The notes: a model not told the origin generated them from the letters alone. A DNA stretch of 64,000 nt from Deltaproteobacteria bacterium (GCA_016218725.1 JACRDB010000059.1:62001-126000); one strand, 5' to 3'; counted from the stretch's first letter, positions 42,228-51,420 are shown. Numbers and translations: made by a program.

Positions 42228-43341
42228 CGCGGCGTTTACGACGGAGCGCGGCGGTGAAGGCCAGGGCCGCGAAGGCGACGCCGCGGGCGCCACCGCGGGT
42301 GGTCTCTGCGGCGCAGACGCAGCTCCCGCCGGTGATGGTGGGCTCCAAGGTGTTGCCCCCGGGCGGCGCGACGGGGTCCGGCAGCGGCACCGAGCCGTCT
42401 TCTTCCAGGGAGACGCCGCCGTCGCCCGGAGGGCGTCCGGCGTCGCGGATGCCGGCGTCCTCGGCGGTGGGGCAGAGGTTCATGCCCTGGATGCACACCC
42501 TCACCCCGGGGGTGGCCGAGGTGATGCACCGGAAGCCCACGGGGCAACCGCAGTCCTCGCCGCAGCGCTGGGAGCAGAACGGCGGCAGGGAGCTCGCGCG
42601 GATGCACACCATGGTGGCGCACTGCGAGCTGGCCCCGCAGGGTGCTCCAAACGCGGCGCCCTCGGGGTTCGGGGGCGCGCCGGAGTCTGGAGGGACGCCG
42701 GTGTCTGGTGGGGCGCCGGTGTCCTGGGGGACGCCGGTGTCCCTCGGGGGCACCCCGGAGTCCACGGGCGGCGGGGGTGGTGGCGGTGGCGGTGGCGGCG
42801 GCGGTGGCGGCGCGGGGGTGCTCCCGTCCAGGGGGATGGAGCTGCCGTCCGCGACGGCGCCGAAGATGTTGGTCCAGTAGCACCCATAGGGGCTTCGGGA
42901 CACGCACGCGCGGCCGATGCCCATGGCGCGGAAGGAGCTGTCCAGCATGTTGCGGTTGTGGCCGGAGCTGGTGCGCCACTGCTCGAAGGTCTGTTGTGCG
43001 CTGGAGTTCCCGGCGGCGATGTTCTCTCCCCGGCCCCAGGAGTAGCCCGCGCGGGCCATGCGATCGAAGGGCGACAGGCCGTCCAGGTTGGTGTGATCGA
43101 AGTAGCGCCGGGTGCCCATGTCCAGCGAGTGGTCGTAGGCCACCTGGTTCAGGAGCCTCGTGGGGATCAGCGGTCCCCGGCCCATGGAGGCCCGGTAGTT
43201 GTTGATCAGGGTGACGAAGCGGGCCTCCTCCGCGTCGAGGTCCCGGAGCTCGTCCACGGCGGTGCCGAGGGACGGGTCTTGCGGGAGACACCCATCGAGG
43301 GCCAGCAGCAGGAACGCCAGGAACCGTCCTCGGGCACGCAT
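42211..43341 (-). CDS. CAP/SCP-domain lipoprotein with MYXO-CTERM-like tail
   Basis: 376 aa from the ATG at 43341, chosen because the signal starts there (MRARGRFLAFLLLALDGC). The CAP domain (residues about 45-165) shows LINNYRASMGRGPL, AYDHSLDM, GENIAAGNSS and SGHNRNMLD, with His and Glu positions of the SCP/PR-1 fold. A run of about 15 Pro, DTG repeats (VPPDSGAPPNPEG) and a Cys-rich segment follow. The end (GSCVCAAETTRGG, hydrophobic stretch, RRKRR) has the form of a MYXO-CTERM sorting signal. Probably surface-exposed. A TTG at 43383 overlapping the upstream stop is a weaker start. Confidence 0.85.
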   Translation of the reverse strand: MRARGRFLAFLLLALDGCLPQDPSLGTAVDELRDLDAEEARFVTLINNYRASMGRGPLIPTRLLNQVAYDHSLDMGTRRYFDHTNLDGLSPFDRMARAGYSWGRGENIAAGNSSAQQTFEQWRTSSGHNRNMLDSSFRAMGIGRACVSRSPYGCYWTNIFGAVADGSSIPLDGSTPAPPPPPPPPPPPPPPPVDSGVPPRDTGVPQDTGAPPDTGVPPDSGAPPNPEGAAFGAPCGASSQCATMVCIRASSLPPFCSQRCGEDCGCPVGFRCITSATPGVRVCIQGMNLCPTAEDAGIRDAGRPPGDGGVSLEEDGSVPLPDPVAPPGGNTLEPTITGGSCVCAAETTRGGARGVAFAALAFTAALRRKRRATRLR

Positions 43342-43379
43342 CGGGTTCGTGCGATGGTCTGCTCGGTACCCCATCGGTG

Positions 43380-44381
43380 TCAAAGGTCACCCCGCTGACC
43401 AGGCGCCACAAAGGCCCTCCGGGGCATTCCCGTGGCCAGGTCCAGCACCGCCACGGCGCCGTCGGTGACCAGCAAAGCCTCGGTACTGGTGGCCAGCACC
43501 CTCCGGGCCCCGAGGGCGCCCCGGCGATCGAGCGGCGCCCTCACGTCCCAGAGGGCCTCTCCCGTAGATGCATCCAGCATCGCCACGCGGTGACCTTCGA
43601 CCACCGCATAGACCACCAGCACCCGGGCGCCCGTGACCTCCAGCGCCTCGGGGGGCTGGACGGTCACCGCGGAGGTGCCCGGGACCCCGGTGCGGCGTCC
43701 ATGCCGCAGGTCCAGGCCCTCCAGGGGGCGCTCCCAGCGGGTGTGGCCATTGGCGGGATCAAAGGCCAGCACCGCGGGGCTCGGGACTCTTCCGGAGCCC
43801 CGGAGTCCGGCGGCGAGCCAGAGGCCCTCGTGCTGGAGGGTGTACCCGTGCTCGAAGCGCGGCGCGTCGGGCGCGGGGGCTCCCGGAGGCGTACAGGTCC
43901 CGCGGGTCACGAGGCCCCTGCAGGGGCCCTGGGAGCTCCCGGGGGCGCAGCCTCGGGGCTCGTCGCCGGGCGAGAGGGCCCCCGACGGGAGCGTGTAGAA
44001 CCCGCTGGGGCCGTCGTTTTCGGCGCGGACCCAGAGTCTGGGGGCGTGGGAGGGGTCTTCGCAGGCGTAGCGGGGCATGACCGGCAGGGCTCCGCGGGTG
44101 GCGGCGCCTCCCGCGGCGGTCCAGGTCCCGTCGGCGCAGAGCCGAAGGACCTCGGAGCGCCCGTCGCCGTCGAGGTCCAGCACCAGGGGGAGGCCCAGGG
44201 GGCGCGGGCAGGGCGCGGGCAGGGCCACCGCGGGGACGCCCTCCAGGCCCGAGGCTCCGCGGTGTGTGGCTCCGGTGACGATCCTGGCGACCATGGCCAC
44301 GGCGAAGGCCAGCGCACCTCCGAGGCTGAAGGTCGCCGCCAGGATCACTGGCAGGCGCTCGCGCCAGGAGCCCTGGGCCAT
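43380..44381 (-). CDS. PQQ-like beta-propeller protein with N-terminal anchor
   Basis: 333 aa. One TM helix near the start (PVILAATFSLGGALAFAVAM) anchors it. The body has an FG-GAP-like loop (DLDGDGRSEVLRL) and PQQ-type blade sequences (LAFDPANGHTRWERPLEGLD, AMLDASTGEALWDVRAPL, AVLDLATGMPRRAF). It is likely a periplasmic propeller. It starts 13 bp after the lipoprotein gene upstream. The frame is open further upstream to 44483, but that would overlap the lipoprotein gene. Function unknown. Confidence 0.72.
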   Translation of the reverse strand: MAQGSWRERLPVILAATFSLGGALAFAVAMVARIVTGATHRGASGLEGVPAVALPAPCPRPLGLPLVLDLDGDGRSEVLRLCADGTWTAAGGAATRGALPVMPRYACEDPSHAPRLWVRAENDGPSGFYTLPSGALSPGDEPRGCAPGSSQGPCRGLVTRGTCTPPGAPAPDAPRFEHGYTLQHEGLWLAAGLRGSGRVPSPAVLAFDPANGHTRWERPLEGLDLRHGRRTGVPGTSAVTVQPPEALEVTGARVLVVYAVVEGHRVAMLDASTGEALWDVRAPLDRRGALGARRVLATSTEALLVTDGAVAVLDLATGMPRRAFVAPGQRGDL

Positions 44382-44394
44382 CGGGGCGACTCCC

Positions 44395-45024
44395 TCAACC
44401 GCCGTCGGAGAGCGCGTCGGAGGGAGTGGCTGCGCCGTCGCCGGAGGCGTCCGCGGCGCCAGCGTCACCGCCCGAGGCGCCATCCCCGACCGCGTCCGAG
44501 GTCACATCCACGGGGCGCGAGTCCGGTGCAGGGGTGGTGTCTTCCGTGGGGCGTGTGTCGGGCGCAGGGTCGGTGTCCACGGGCGGGAGGGTATCCGGCC
44601 GACCGGTGTCAAAGCCCGTGTCGAAGCCCGTGTCCACGCGGCCGGTGTCCACGCGGCCCGTGTCCACGCGAGCATCTGGCAGCCCGGCGTCGCAGGGGAT
44701 GGACAGGGGCGGCACGGTGGTGTCGCAGCGGTTGTTCACGCAGGGGACCAGGGACCCGCACGCGGTGGCGTTGCAGTTGAGGTACGTGATGCACTGGCCC
44801 GCCACGGTGCTGCCGTCGGGGTAGGTGCCCGCGTCGCACACCCGGAACACCGGGTCCTCGGCGCAGAAGCCATCCAGGCAGGGCCGCACGAGGCCGCACA
44901 GGGGACCGGGGTTGCACTCCGAGTCCAGCCGACACAGCCGCCCGCCGTTGCGCTCGGGTTTTGGCGCCGCCACGCAGGCGACAAGACCCAGAGCGAGCCA
45001 CGGGAGCCCTCGAAACCGCGCCAT
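44395..45024 (-). CDS. Cys- and Asp/Thr-rich lipoprotein
   Basis: 209 aa from the ATG at 45024 (an ATG at 45036 is also in frame). Lipobox LGLVAC. The N-terminal 90 residues have about 12 cysteines (CRLDSECNPGPLCGL, CITYLNCNATACGSLVPC). The C-terminal half is DT/DA-rich (RVDTGRVDTGFDTGFDTG, TSDAVGDGASGGDAG) and would be flexible. It shares an operon with the propeller gene 13 bp downstream. Function unknown. Confidence 0.75.
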   Translation of the reverse strand: MARFRGLPWLALGLVACVAAPKPERNGGRLCRLDSECNPGPLCGLVRPCLDGFCAEDPVFRVCDAGTYPDGSTVAGQCITYLNCNATACGSLVPCVNNRCDTTVPPLSIPCDAGLPDARVDTGRVDTGRVDTGFDTGFDTGRPDTLPPVDTDPAPDTRPTEDTTPAPDSRPVDVTSDAVGDGASGGDAGAADASGDGAATPSDALSDGG

Positions 45025-45061
45025 GCCGCGCACCATAGCAGATCGCCCCTCCCGAGGTCTC

Positions 45062-45553
45062 TCAGCCCGCGCCGCCGGTGGCGTCGGTGGCGTCGGTGGC
45101 GTCGGTGGCGTCGGTGGCGCCTGCATCCCCGCCGTCCGAGGGCCTCCCGGCGTCGCAGCCCGGGACCATCCCGTCCCTGACCGCGTCGGTGGCGGCGTCG
45201 CCAGCGTCTCCCGCATCGGGTCGAGCGCCGCCGTCCGTCGGGTCATCGCAGGGGCCCGGCCCAAGACCCGCGTCCGGGCTCTCGCCCGCGTCCGTCCCAG
45301 GGCGGGCGTCCGAGTCCACGGTGCCCGTGGGCGTGTCGCTCCGCGCGGGCGCGTCCTCCGGCGGGGGCGCGGCGTCCTCGGGTTGGGTGACGTCCCTTCC
45401 TACATCTCTTACACCCGCATCGGATGGAGGTGTGACACCCACATCCGCTCCCATGGTGGGATCCCCTGCGTCGGTGGTTGGCAACACCGGGCGTGACGTG
45501 AAGACACACCCGACGAGGAGCGCCCACCCCAGGAGACGCCAGGGCGAGCTCAC
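45062..45553 (-). CDS. Asp-rich lipoprotein, tandem paralogue 2
   Basis: 163 aa from a GTG that overlaps the upstream stop (GTGA). Lipobox LLVGC, then VFTSRPVLP, identical to the same region in the gene before it. The rest is low complexity, rich in D, A, T, G and P, with one CDDPTDGG and one CDAG. The 3' end is a 9-bp tandem repeat encoding DATDATDAT. Probably a surface lipoprotein with a flexible, acidic, perhaps calcium-binding tail. Confidence 0.68.
   Translation of the reverse strand: MSSPWRLLGWALLVGCVFTSRPVLPTTDAGDPTMGADVGVTPPSDAGVRDVGRDVTQPEDAAPPPEDAPARSDTPTGTVDSDARPGTDAGESPDAGLGPGPCDDPTDGGARPDAGDAGDAATDAVRDGMVPGCDAGRPSDGGDAGATDATDATDATDATGGAG
45077..45121 (-). repeat. 9-bp tandem repeat (GGTGGCGTC), five units
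   Basis: Four perfect units and one variant at the 3' end of the lipoprotein gene; each unit adds DAT to the protein. A likely site of strain-to-strain length change. Confidence 0.9.
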
Positions 45554-46074
45554 CAACGGACCTCCAGGGCCCCGAGGCGCGGGAGGGCGTCTCCGCAGCC
45601 GCCCTCGACCCTCGGGGCGTCCGTGGCGCCGTCGATGGTCCCGTCAGCGGTGGCGTCCCTCGCGGCGTCCGCGCCGCCATCGCCGGTCGCGCCGTGGTCC
45701 GTGTCGCAGTCGGTCTCCGCCGCGGGTCCCGCGTCTGCGCCGGTGCCGCCGCCGCCGTCGCGCGCCGGGGCGGGGGTCCCTCCGTCGGCGCCCGACACGG
45801 GCGGAGGCACCGCCGTGGGGTCGCACACGGCGCCGTCGGTGCGCTGGTGTCCGGCGTCGTTCCCCAGGGAGTCCCGGCGATTGAAGCAGTCGTCGTTGCC
45901 CATCCAGGGCGTGGACGGGCTGTCCGCCGCGGAGGCGTCCCGCGCTGCGGCGAAGCCCCCGTCCTGCGTGCTGTTGTCCGGCCCTTCACGGCCCGGGAGC
46001 ACCGGCCGGGAGGTGAAGACACACCCCACCCCCAGGACCAGCACCACCCACCACGCGTGACACTTCCGGGCCAT
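45550..46074 (-). CDS. Asp-rich lipoprotein, tandem paralogue 1
   Basis: 174 aa from the ATG at 46074. Signal peptide with lipobox (WWVVLVLGVGC), then VFTSRPVLP shared exactly with the downstream paralogue. The body is rich in D, G, A and T with scattered cysteines (NDDCFNRRD, AVCDPTAVP, ETDCDTDH). The paralogues share only the signal and the first residues of the mature protein, so either the tail evolved quickly or the lipobox region was duplicated. Function unknown. Confidence 0.68.
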   Translation of the reverse strand: MARKCHAWWVVLVLGVGCVFTSRPVLPGREGPDNSTQDGGFAAARDASAADSPSTPWMGNDDCFNRRDSLGNDAGHQRTDGAVCDPTAVPPPVSGADGGTPAPARDGGGGTGADAGPAAETDCDTDHGATGDGGADAARDATADGTIDGATDAPRVEGGCGDALPRLGALEVRW

Positions 46075-46281
46075 GACCGCCGACCACCTCAAGCACAACT
46101 CGCACCACGGGGGAAGGGACCCCGCAAACCCGCGACCATTGTCGCACCATCCCTGCGTTCTGTCTCCGGTGCTGACCGCGGGCGCGGAAGATGGCACACC
46201 CTGGCACAGCTCCTGTGGGCGTAATGGTGTGGGGGGCGTCCATGCGAGGGTCGTTCCGGCGACACGCGGAGCGCGGTGGGA

Positions 46282-46325
46282 TCACCGCGGGAGTTGACCC
46301 GCACCGCGTGGTGAGGTCACCGCGC
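46282..46325 (+). repeat. Dispersed intergenic repeat, copy related to 52083-52126
   Basis: Shares the core GAGTTGACCCGCACC and the flanking [GA]T[CG]ACCGCG[GA]G with a repeat near 52.1 kb. It lies in the 260-bp gap between the kinase gene and the lipoprotein pair. The rest of this gap shows nothing I can name. Confidence 0.5.
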
Positions 46326-46334
46326 GCCTTGGGG

Positions 46335-49300
46335 TCACTCCTCCAACAACCCGTACTCCCGGAGTCGTCGGTAGAGCGTGCGGCGCGGCATGCCCAGCAC
46401 CTCCGCGGCGCGGACCTTGTTCCAGTTGACCTGCTCCAGCGCCGCGATGATCCGCTGGCGCTCGGAGGACTTGTGCTGCGCCAGCGGCGAGCCCGTCGCG
46501 CCCTCGGGCGCCGCCATCGGTGGAGCCTCCACCGAGCCGACGGTGGGCTCCGGCAGGTGCAGCGCCTCGACGGACAGCTCCTCCTCCTCCGAGAGCACCA
46601 CGGCGCTCTCCAGCACGTGCCGGAGCTGCCGCACGTTCCCAGGCCACGGCGCCCGCAGGAGCCTCGCCAGGGCCTCGCGGGAGAGGCGCTTGCGCGGCGC
46701 ACGGAGCTCCTCCGAGAGCTGCCCGAGGAAATGCGCCGCCAGGTGGGGGATGTCCTCCACGCGCTCGCGCAAGGGCGGGACGCGCACCGTCACCACCGCC
46801 AGGCGGTAGTACAGGTCCTCCCGAAAACGCCCCTCGGACACCAGCTCCCGCAGCGGGCGGTTGGACGCGCACACCACCCGGAGGTCCACCAGCTCGTCCT
46901 TCTCGCCCCCCACGGGCCGCACCCTGCGGTCCTGGAGCACCCGCAGGAGCTCCACCTGCATCCTGGGCGGCATCTCGCTCACCTCGTCCAGCAGGAGCGT
47001 GCCGCCGTGGGCGCTCGCCAGGAGCCCCCGGCGGTCCCGGTCGGCGCCCGTGAAGGCCCCGCGCACGTGCCCGAAGAGCTCGCTCTCCAGCAGCGTCTCC
47101 GGGATCGCCCCGCAGTGCACCACCACGAAGGGCCCCTTGGCCCTCGCGCCCGAGAAGTGCAGCGCGCGCGCCACGAGCTCCTTCCCCGTGCCGCTCTCGC
47201 CCTCGACCACCACCGGCACGTCCGTCTCGCGCACCCGCTCGATCACCGCGAACACCCTGCGCATCGCCTCCGTGTGCGCCACCAGCCCCGCCGGGTGGAA
47301 GCGCCGCGAGAGGGCCTCCTGCGCCCGCGCCAGGTGCGTCCGGGTGGTCTCCAGCTCGTGGGTCCGCGTCTCCAGGAGCGCCGCGATCTCCTGGTGGGCC
47401 CGCTCCAGGTCCCGCGTCCGCGCGGAGAGCTCCTCCACCAGCCGCGCGTTCTCCACGGCCACCCCGGCCTGCTCGCCAAAGGCACACAACAGCGCCAGGT
47501 CCGACGGCGTCCAGGCCCCGCGGCGCCGGCGGTTCTCCACGTAGAGCACCCCCACGATGCGCCCGGCGGCCTTCAAGGGCACCGCGGCGATGGCCCCGAT
47601 GCCCAGGTCGTGCACGCTCCGGAACTCCGCGAAGCGCCGGTCCCCCCGCGCGTTGAGCGTCACCACGGGCTCTCCGTCAATCCATACGGTCTCCGCGATG
47701 GAGCGCGAGAAGCTCTCGTCCGGGCCGTCCCCGCGGTGCACCCCCGTGCGCGTGCGCACCACGAGCTGCCGGTCCTCGCCAGGGAGCAGCACCGCCCCGA
47801 GCTCCGCCCCGGTGAGCTCCACCGCGCTCCGCACCGCCTGCTCCAGCACCCGGTCCAGGCTCTGGGCCTCCCCGAGCCGCCGAGAGAGGTCCAGGAGCAG
47901 CACCAGCCGCTCGTCCTGCGCCATGCGCGTCGGAGCCTGGCCGTTGACCCCGGGCCCCAGCGCCACCGAGAGCCCCGTGCGCCGCCCCGCCCTCACCGCC
48001 TCCCGCGCCGTCGCCGCGCCGAAGGGCTGAGACGCCAGCGCCGCAGGCGCAGGCTCCGCCCGGAGCTGCACCCTCCAGGCCACGTTCCAGAAGGCCCCCC
48101 GGAGGTCGGGCGGCAGCAGCATCGCCCGCTCCTCCAGGAGCTCCAGCGAGCGCTCCCGGTCCCTCCGGGCGTGGAGCTCCGCCCCGGTGGCCCCGTGGGC
48201 CTGGGCCCTCAGCGCCAGGGCCTGGGTCTCCACCTCCCAGTCGTGCTGCGACGCCGCAAGCTGCATCGCCTCGGTCAAGACCCGCAGCGCGTCCCGGGTC
48301 TCGCCCCGGGCCCCGAGGAGCGCGCCCTCCAGCATCTTCGCGCGGGCCTCCCGGAGCCCCAGGGGCTCGCCCAGAGCCCTCACCCGCCGCAGCCGCCCCT
48401 CCACCCGCGCCAGGTCCCCGTCCTCCCGGCGCTCCAAAAGCAGCTCCGCCGCGTCCAGGAGCGCGTCCGCCGCGTCGTCGGCCTGCCCCAGGGCCTCGAA
48501 CTGCCCGAGGGCTTCGTCAATCATCGCCAGGCCAAGGTCGGGCTCTCCCGCGCGCGCGCGCGCGACCCCCTGCATCAGCGTGGCCGCCGCCACCATGTCC
48601 CGGTTGCCCGCCTCCCGCGCCAGCGCCACCGCGTGGTCCAGCTCGGCCCGGGCCCGGTCCAGGCTCCCGATCCGCAAGAGCTGCCCCGCGGTGTTCAGCC
48701 TCGCCGTGAGCATCGGCACCCGGAGCCCCGCCCGCTGGGCGAGCCTCAACGCCGCCTCGCCGTGCTCCAGGCACGCCCCCAGGTCCCCGAGCCGCTGGGC
48801 GATGTGCCCGAGGTTCACCCTCGCCGAGGCCATGAGCCTCAGGTCCCCCACCGCCCTCGCCCGCTCCAGGGCCCTCTCATGGAGGCCCCGGGCCCCCTCC
48901 AGGTCCCCGCTGCGCTCCCGGGCCACGCCCAGGTACGTCCACAGCGACGCCTCCTCCCGCGGGAGCGAGAGCTTCGCATAGAGCCCCCGGGCCTCCTCCA
49001 GCAGCCCCAGACCCCTCGCGGTCTCCCCTGCGTACACCAGCGCCACGCCCCCAAGGGCCCTCGCCGAGGCCCTGACGGCGTCTCCCGGGGCACGCTGAAA
49101 GGCCCTCTCGCAGCGCTCCACGGCCCGGGCGTACTCCCCACGCACCATCAAGGCCCGGCCCGCCTCCACGTCGGCCTCCGAGGACAGCCCCCGGTCCTCG
49201 GAGGCCGCCACGGGCTCCAGGAGCCTCTCGGCCTCCTCGGGGTCCCCCGAGAGGCGCCGGAGCCTCCCCAGAAGCAGGGCAGCCCGGTGCGAAGTCCCCC

Positions 49301-51347
49301 CGGGAGCCGCCTCCGTGGCCCTCCGGGCGAGGCTCACGGCCTCGTCCACCAGCCCCGCTTCGTGAAGAAGCTCGGCCTCTCGCAAGAGCCCCTCGGGCGA
49401 AGCGCGCGACGGGTCCACCGCGCGCAGGGTCTCCAGGAGCCTCGCCGCGGCGTGGGGCAGCCCAGCGGCCCGGAGGGCCTCCACCGCCGCCGGGAGGTGC
49501 CTCGAAGCCCGGGGGCCGTCCCCCGCCCGGAGCCACGCCCCGGCCCTCACCGCGGGAGAAGCCTCCGGGGCCCCCTCCAGGGCCTCGGCCACCGCCCGCT
49601 GGAGCCCGGCCCTCGTGGCCTCCGGCAGGGCCTCCAGGAGCGACTGTTCGAGCCCGTGGTGCGTCAGCGTCCAGCGCCCGTCAGGCCCCACGGTGACCAC
49701 CGAGCGCGCCCGCGCCGCGTCCAGCGCCTCGGGCGACGGCGCCAGCGCCCGCACCCTCGCGTCCTGGGCGCAGGGCCCCAGGAGAGCCACCACCGCCGCG
49801 GCCTGGAGCAGGGTGAGGTCCAGACCCCGCACCCTCCGGGAGGCCAGGTCCTGGGCGCCGCGGCCCTCCTCGGCGCGATCAACATCCTCCGGGGTGACGC
49901 CGTCCAGGCGTCCGAGGGCGGCCAGGAGCTCGGTCACCGCGAGGGGCAGGCCCGCGGTGCGCTGGAGCACCCTCGCGGCCACCTCGGGCTCCACGGCCCC
50001 GAGGGCCTGTTCGCACAGCGAGGCCACGGAGGCGAGCTCCAGGCCCTGGAGCCTCACGCGGACGTCCGCGGTGAGGTGCTCCGGGGCCTCCTCGGCGCTG
50101 GCCACCAGGAGGAGCGCGTCGCCGGCCTCGCAGCCGTAGGCCACGGAGCGGAGCCTGGCGGCGATGGAGGGGTCCGCGCGGTCCAGGTCGTCTGCCAGGA
50201 GCAGCACCGGGGCGTGGCGCGAGGCCTTGCGAAAGGCGGTCTCCAGGGCGTCCGGGGCCTGCGGGTCCAGGGGCTCGCCGGAGAGGATCTCGGCCCCTCG
50301 GAGGAGCCGCCGGAAGGGGGCCTCGCCGGGCTCGCCCGGCACCGCGAGCACCTGTACGCCCCGGAGCTGGGCCCTCCAGGTGAGCTCCCGCAGGAGCGTG
50401 CTCCTCCCGCTGCCCTCTTCGCCCGTGATGAGCGCCACCGTGGGCGCTCCCTCCCGGCGCAGGAGGCGCCGCTGGACCGCGTCGAGCACCTCGCCCAGCT
50501 CCGCCTCGCGCCCCTCGGGGCGCAGCACCACCCGCTGGCCCGAGCGACGCTCCCGCGGGGCGTCATGCCCGAGGGCCACCAGGAGGTCGTCCACCGTGGC
50601 GAAACGCCTGGAGGGATCCTCGGCGGCGCCTCGCACGGCGATGTCCCAGAGCGCCAGGTGCGGCGCCGAGTCCCTCACCGCAGGCGGGAGCGTCCAGCTC
50701 CCGGCGGAGCCGTCGCCCCCGAGCACCTGCACCAGGGACACGGCAAGGGCGTACACGTCCGCGCCGGGGTCCGGGGCCAGGGCCTCGCCCGCAAAGAGCC
50801 GGTCCTGGCGCTCCGGGGGCATGTAGGCGAGGGTCCCACCTCGTACCTTCTCCGCGGCGCCCAGGGCTCCATGGGCGAGGCCGAAGTCAATGAGAATGGC
50901 GCGGTCACGCGCGGTGGGTACAATGAGGTTGGCGGGCTTGAGGTCTCCGTGGACGACCCCGAGGCGGTGGAGCTCTCGCAGGGTGCATGCGGCGGAGGTG
51001 AAGAGCGTGCGCAGCACCACCGGGTCCGGGAGGGGGTCCCCGCGGACGGCGTCATCGAGGGGGGAGCCGTCGACGAAGGCGCGGGTGAAGAAGGTCCCGC
51101 CGGGGTCCTCGGCGTCGGGCTCGGCGAGGCCGAAGTCATGGACGCGGGCGACGGTGGGCAGGTCGAGCTGGGCGAGGATCTGGAACTCGTTGACGAGCCA
51201 CTGGGCGAGGCCCGCCTGGGCCTGGGCGTGGAGGCGCTTGAGCACCATGACGGCGCCGTCGGCGAGGCGGTCCTCGACGAGGTACACGCCCCCGCCGCCG
51301 CCCTCGCCCACGCGCCGAAGCAATCGGTAACGGTCCGTCAGGCGCAT
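46335..51347 (-). CDS. Giant Ser/Thr kinase - AAA/TPR - GAF - sigma54 activator fusion
   Basis: 1670 aa. Order of domains: protein kinase (1-265; Gly-loop GEGGGGGVYLV, Lys 37, HGDLKPAN at 133-140, DFG at 154-156); STAND/AAA-type ATPase (about 280-600; GEEGSGRS at 309-316); TPR-like helices (about 600-1050); GAF (about 1110-1260); coiled coil; NtrC-type AAA+ (GESGTGKE 1383-1390, GAFTGA 1430-1435, LLLDE 1451-1455); Fis-type HTH (1631-1668). The sigma54-contacting GAFTGA is intact, so it should open sigma54 promoters. HGD replaces the usual HRD, but the catalytic Asp is kept. In myxobacteria such enhancer-binding proteins control development and stress. A tnpB-remnant left end begins 24 bp upstream of the ATG, so its promoter may be altered. 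Confidence 0.93.
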   Translation of the reverse strand: MRLTDRYRLLRRVGEGGGGGVYLVEDRLADGAVMVLKRLHAQAQAGLAQWLVNEFQILAQLDLPTVARVHDFGLAEPDAEDPGGTFFTRAFVDGSPLDDAVRGDPLPDPVVLRTLFTSAACTLRELHRLGVVHGDLKPANLIVPTARDRAILIDFGLAHGALGAAEKVRGGTLAYMPPERQDRLFAGEALAPDPGADVYALAVSLVQVLGGDGSAGSWTLPPAVRDSAPHLALWDIAVRGAAEDPSRRFATVDDLLVALGHDAPRERRSGQRVVLRPEGREAELGEVLDAVQRRLLRREGAPTVALITGEEGSGRSTLLRELTWRAQLRGVQVLAVPGEPGEAPFRRLLRGAEILSGEPLDPQAPDALETAFRKASRHAPVLLLADDLDRADPSIAARLRSVAYGCEAGDALLLVASAEEAPEHLTADVRVRLQGLELASVASLCEQALGAVEPEVAARVLQRTAGLPLAVTELLAALGRLDGVTPEDVDRAEEGRGAQDLASRRVRGLDLTLLQAAAVVALLGPCAQDARVRALAPSPEALDAARARSVVTVGPDGRWTLTHHGLEQSLLEALPEATRAGLQRAVAEALEGAPEASPAVRAGAWLRAGDGPRASRHLPAAVEALRAAGLPHAAARLLETLRAVDPSRASPEGLLREAELLHEAGLVDEAVSLARRATEAAPGGTSHRAALLLGRLRRLSGDPEEAERLLEPVAASEDRGLSSEADVEAGRALMVRGEYARAVERCERAFQRAPGDAVRASARALGGVALVYAGETARGLGLLEEARGLYAKLSLPREEASLWTYLGVARERSGDLEGARGLHERALERARAVGDLRLMASARVNLGHIAQRLGDLGACLEHGEAALRLAQRAGLRVPMLTARLNTAGQLLRIGSLDRARAELDHAVALAREAGNRDMVAAATLMQGVARARAGEPDLGLAMIDEALGQFEALGQADDAADALLDAAELLLERREDGDLARVEGRLRRVRALGEPLGLREARAKMLEGALLGARGETRDALRVLTEAMQLAASQHDWEVETQALALRAQAHGATGAELHARRDRERSLELLEERAMLLPPDLRGAFWNVAWRVQLRAEPAPAALASQPFGAATAREAVRAGRRTGLSVALGPGVNGQAPTRMAQDERLVLLLDLSRRLGEAQSLDRVLEQAVRSAVELTGAELGAVLLPGEDRQLVVRTRTGVHRGDGPDESFSRSIAETVWIDGEPVVTLNARGDRRFAEFRSVHDLGIGAIAAVPLKAAGRIVGVLYVENRRRRGAWTPSDLALLCAFGEQAGVAVENARLVEELSARTRDLERAHQEIAALLETRTHELETTRTHLARAQEALSRRFHPAGLVAHTEAMRRVFAVIERVRETDVPVVVEGESGTGKELVARALHFSGARAKGPFVVVHCGAIPETLLESELFGHVRGAFTGADRDRRGLLASAHGGTLLLDEVSEMPPRMQVELLRVLQDRRVRPVGGEKDELVDLRVVCASNRPLRELVSEGRFREDLYYRLAVVTVRVPPLRERVEDIPHLAAHFLGQLSEELRAPRKRLSREALARLLRAPWPGNVRQLRHVLESAVVLSEEEELSVEALHLPEPTVGSVEAPPMAAPEGATGSPLAQHKSSERQRIIAALEQVNWNKVRAAEVLGMPRRTLYRRLREYGLLEE

Positions 51348-51370
51348 CCCGCGCGGATCCTACCAATCCG

Positions 51371-51420
51371 GCGGATGAGGCGCGAGGGCCTCGGCCTGAA
51401 GGCCGAGGGTGAAGCGCCCC
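51371..51420 (+). other. Left-end remnant of a tnpB-type element
   Basis: Nearly identical, base for base, to the left end of the intact element at 2380-2330 (minus), including the CCTCGGCCT-GA-AGGCCGAGG hairpin at 51389-51408. It lies just upstream of the kinase gene, divergent from it. Confidence 0.75.

Noticed and set aside
42211..43383. TTG start for the CAP-domain protein at 43383, overlapping the upstream stop
   Set aside because: The signal peptide begins naturally at the ATG at 43341, and the added residues are charged and would spoil it.
46335..46487. Fis-type HTH as a separate small regulator gene
   Set aside because: It is in frame with the AAA+ domain and is the normal C-terminus of NtrC-type activators.
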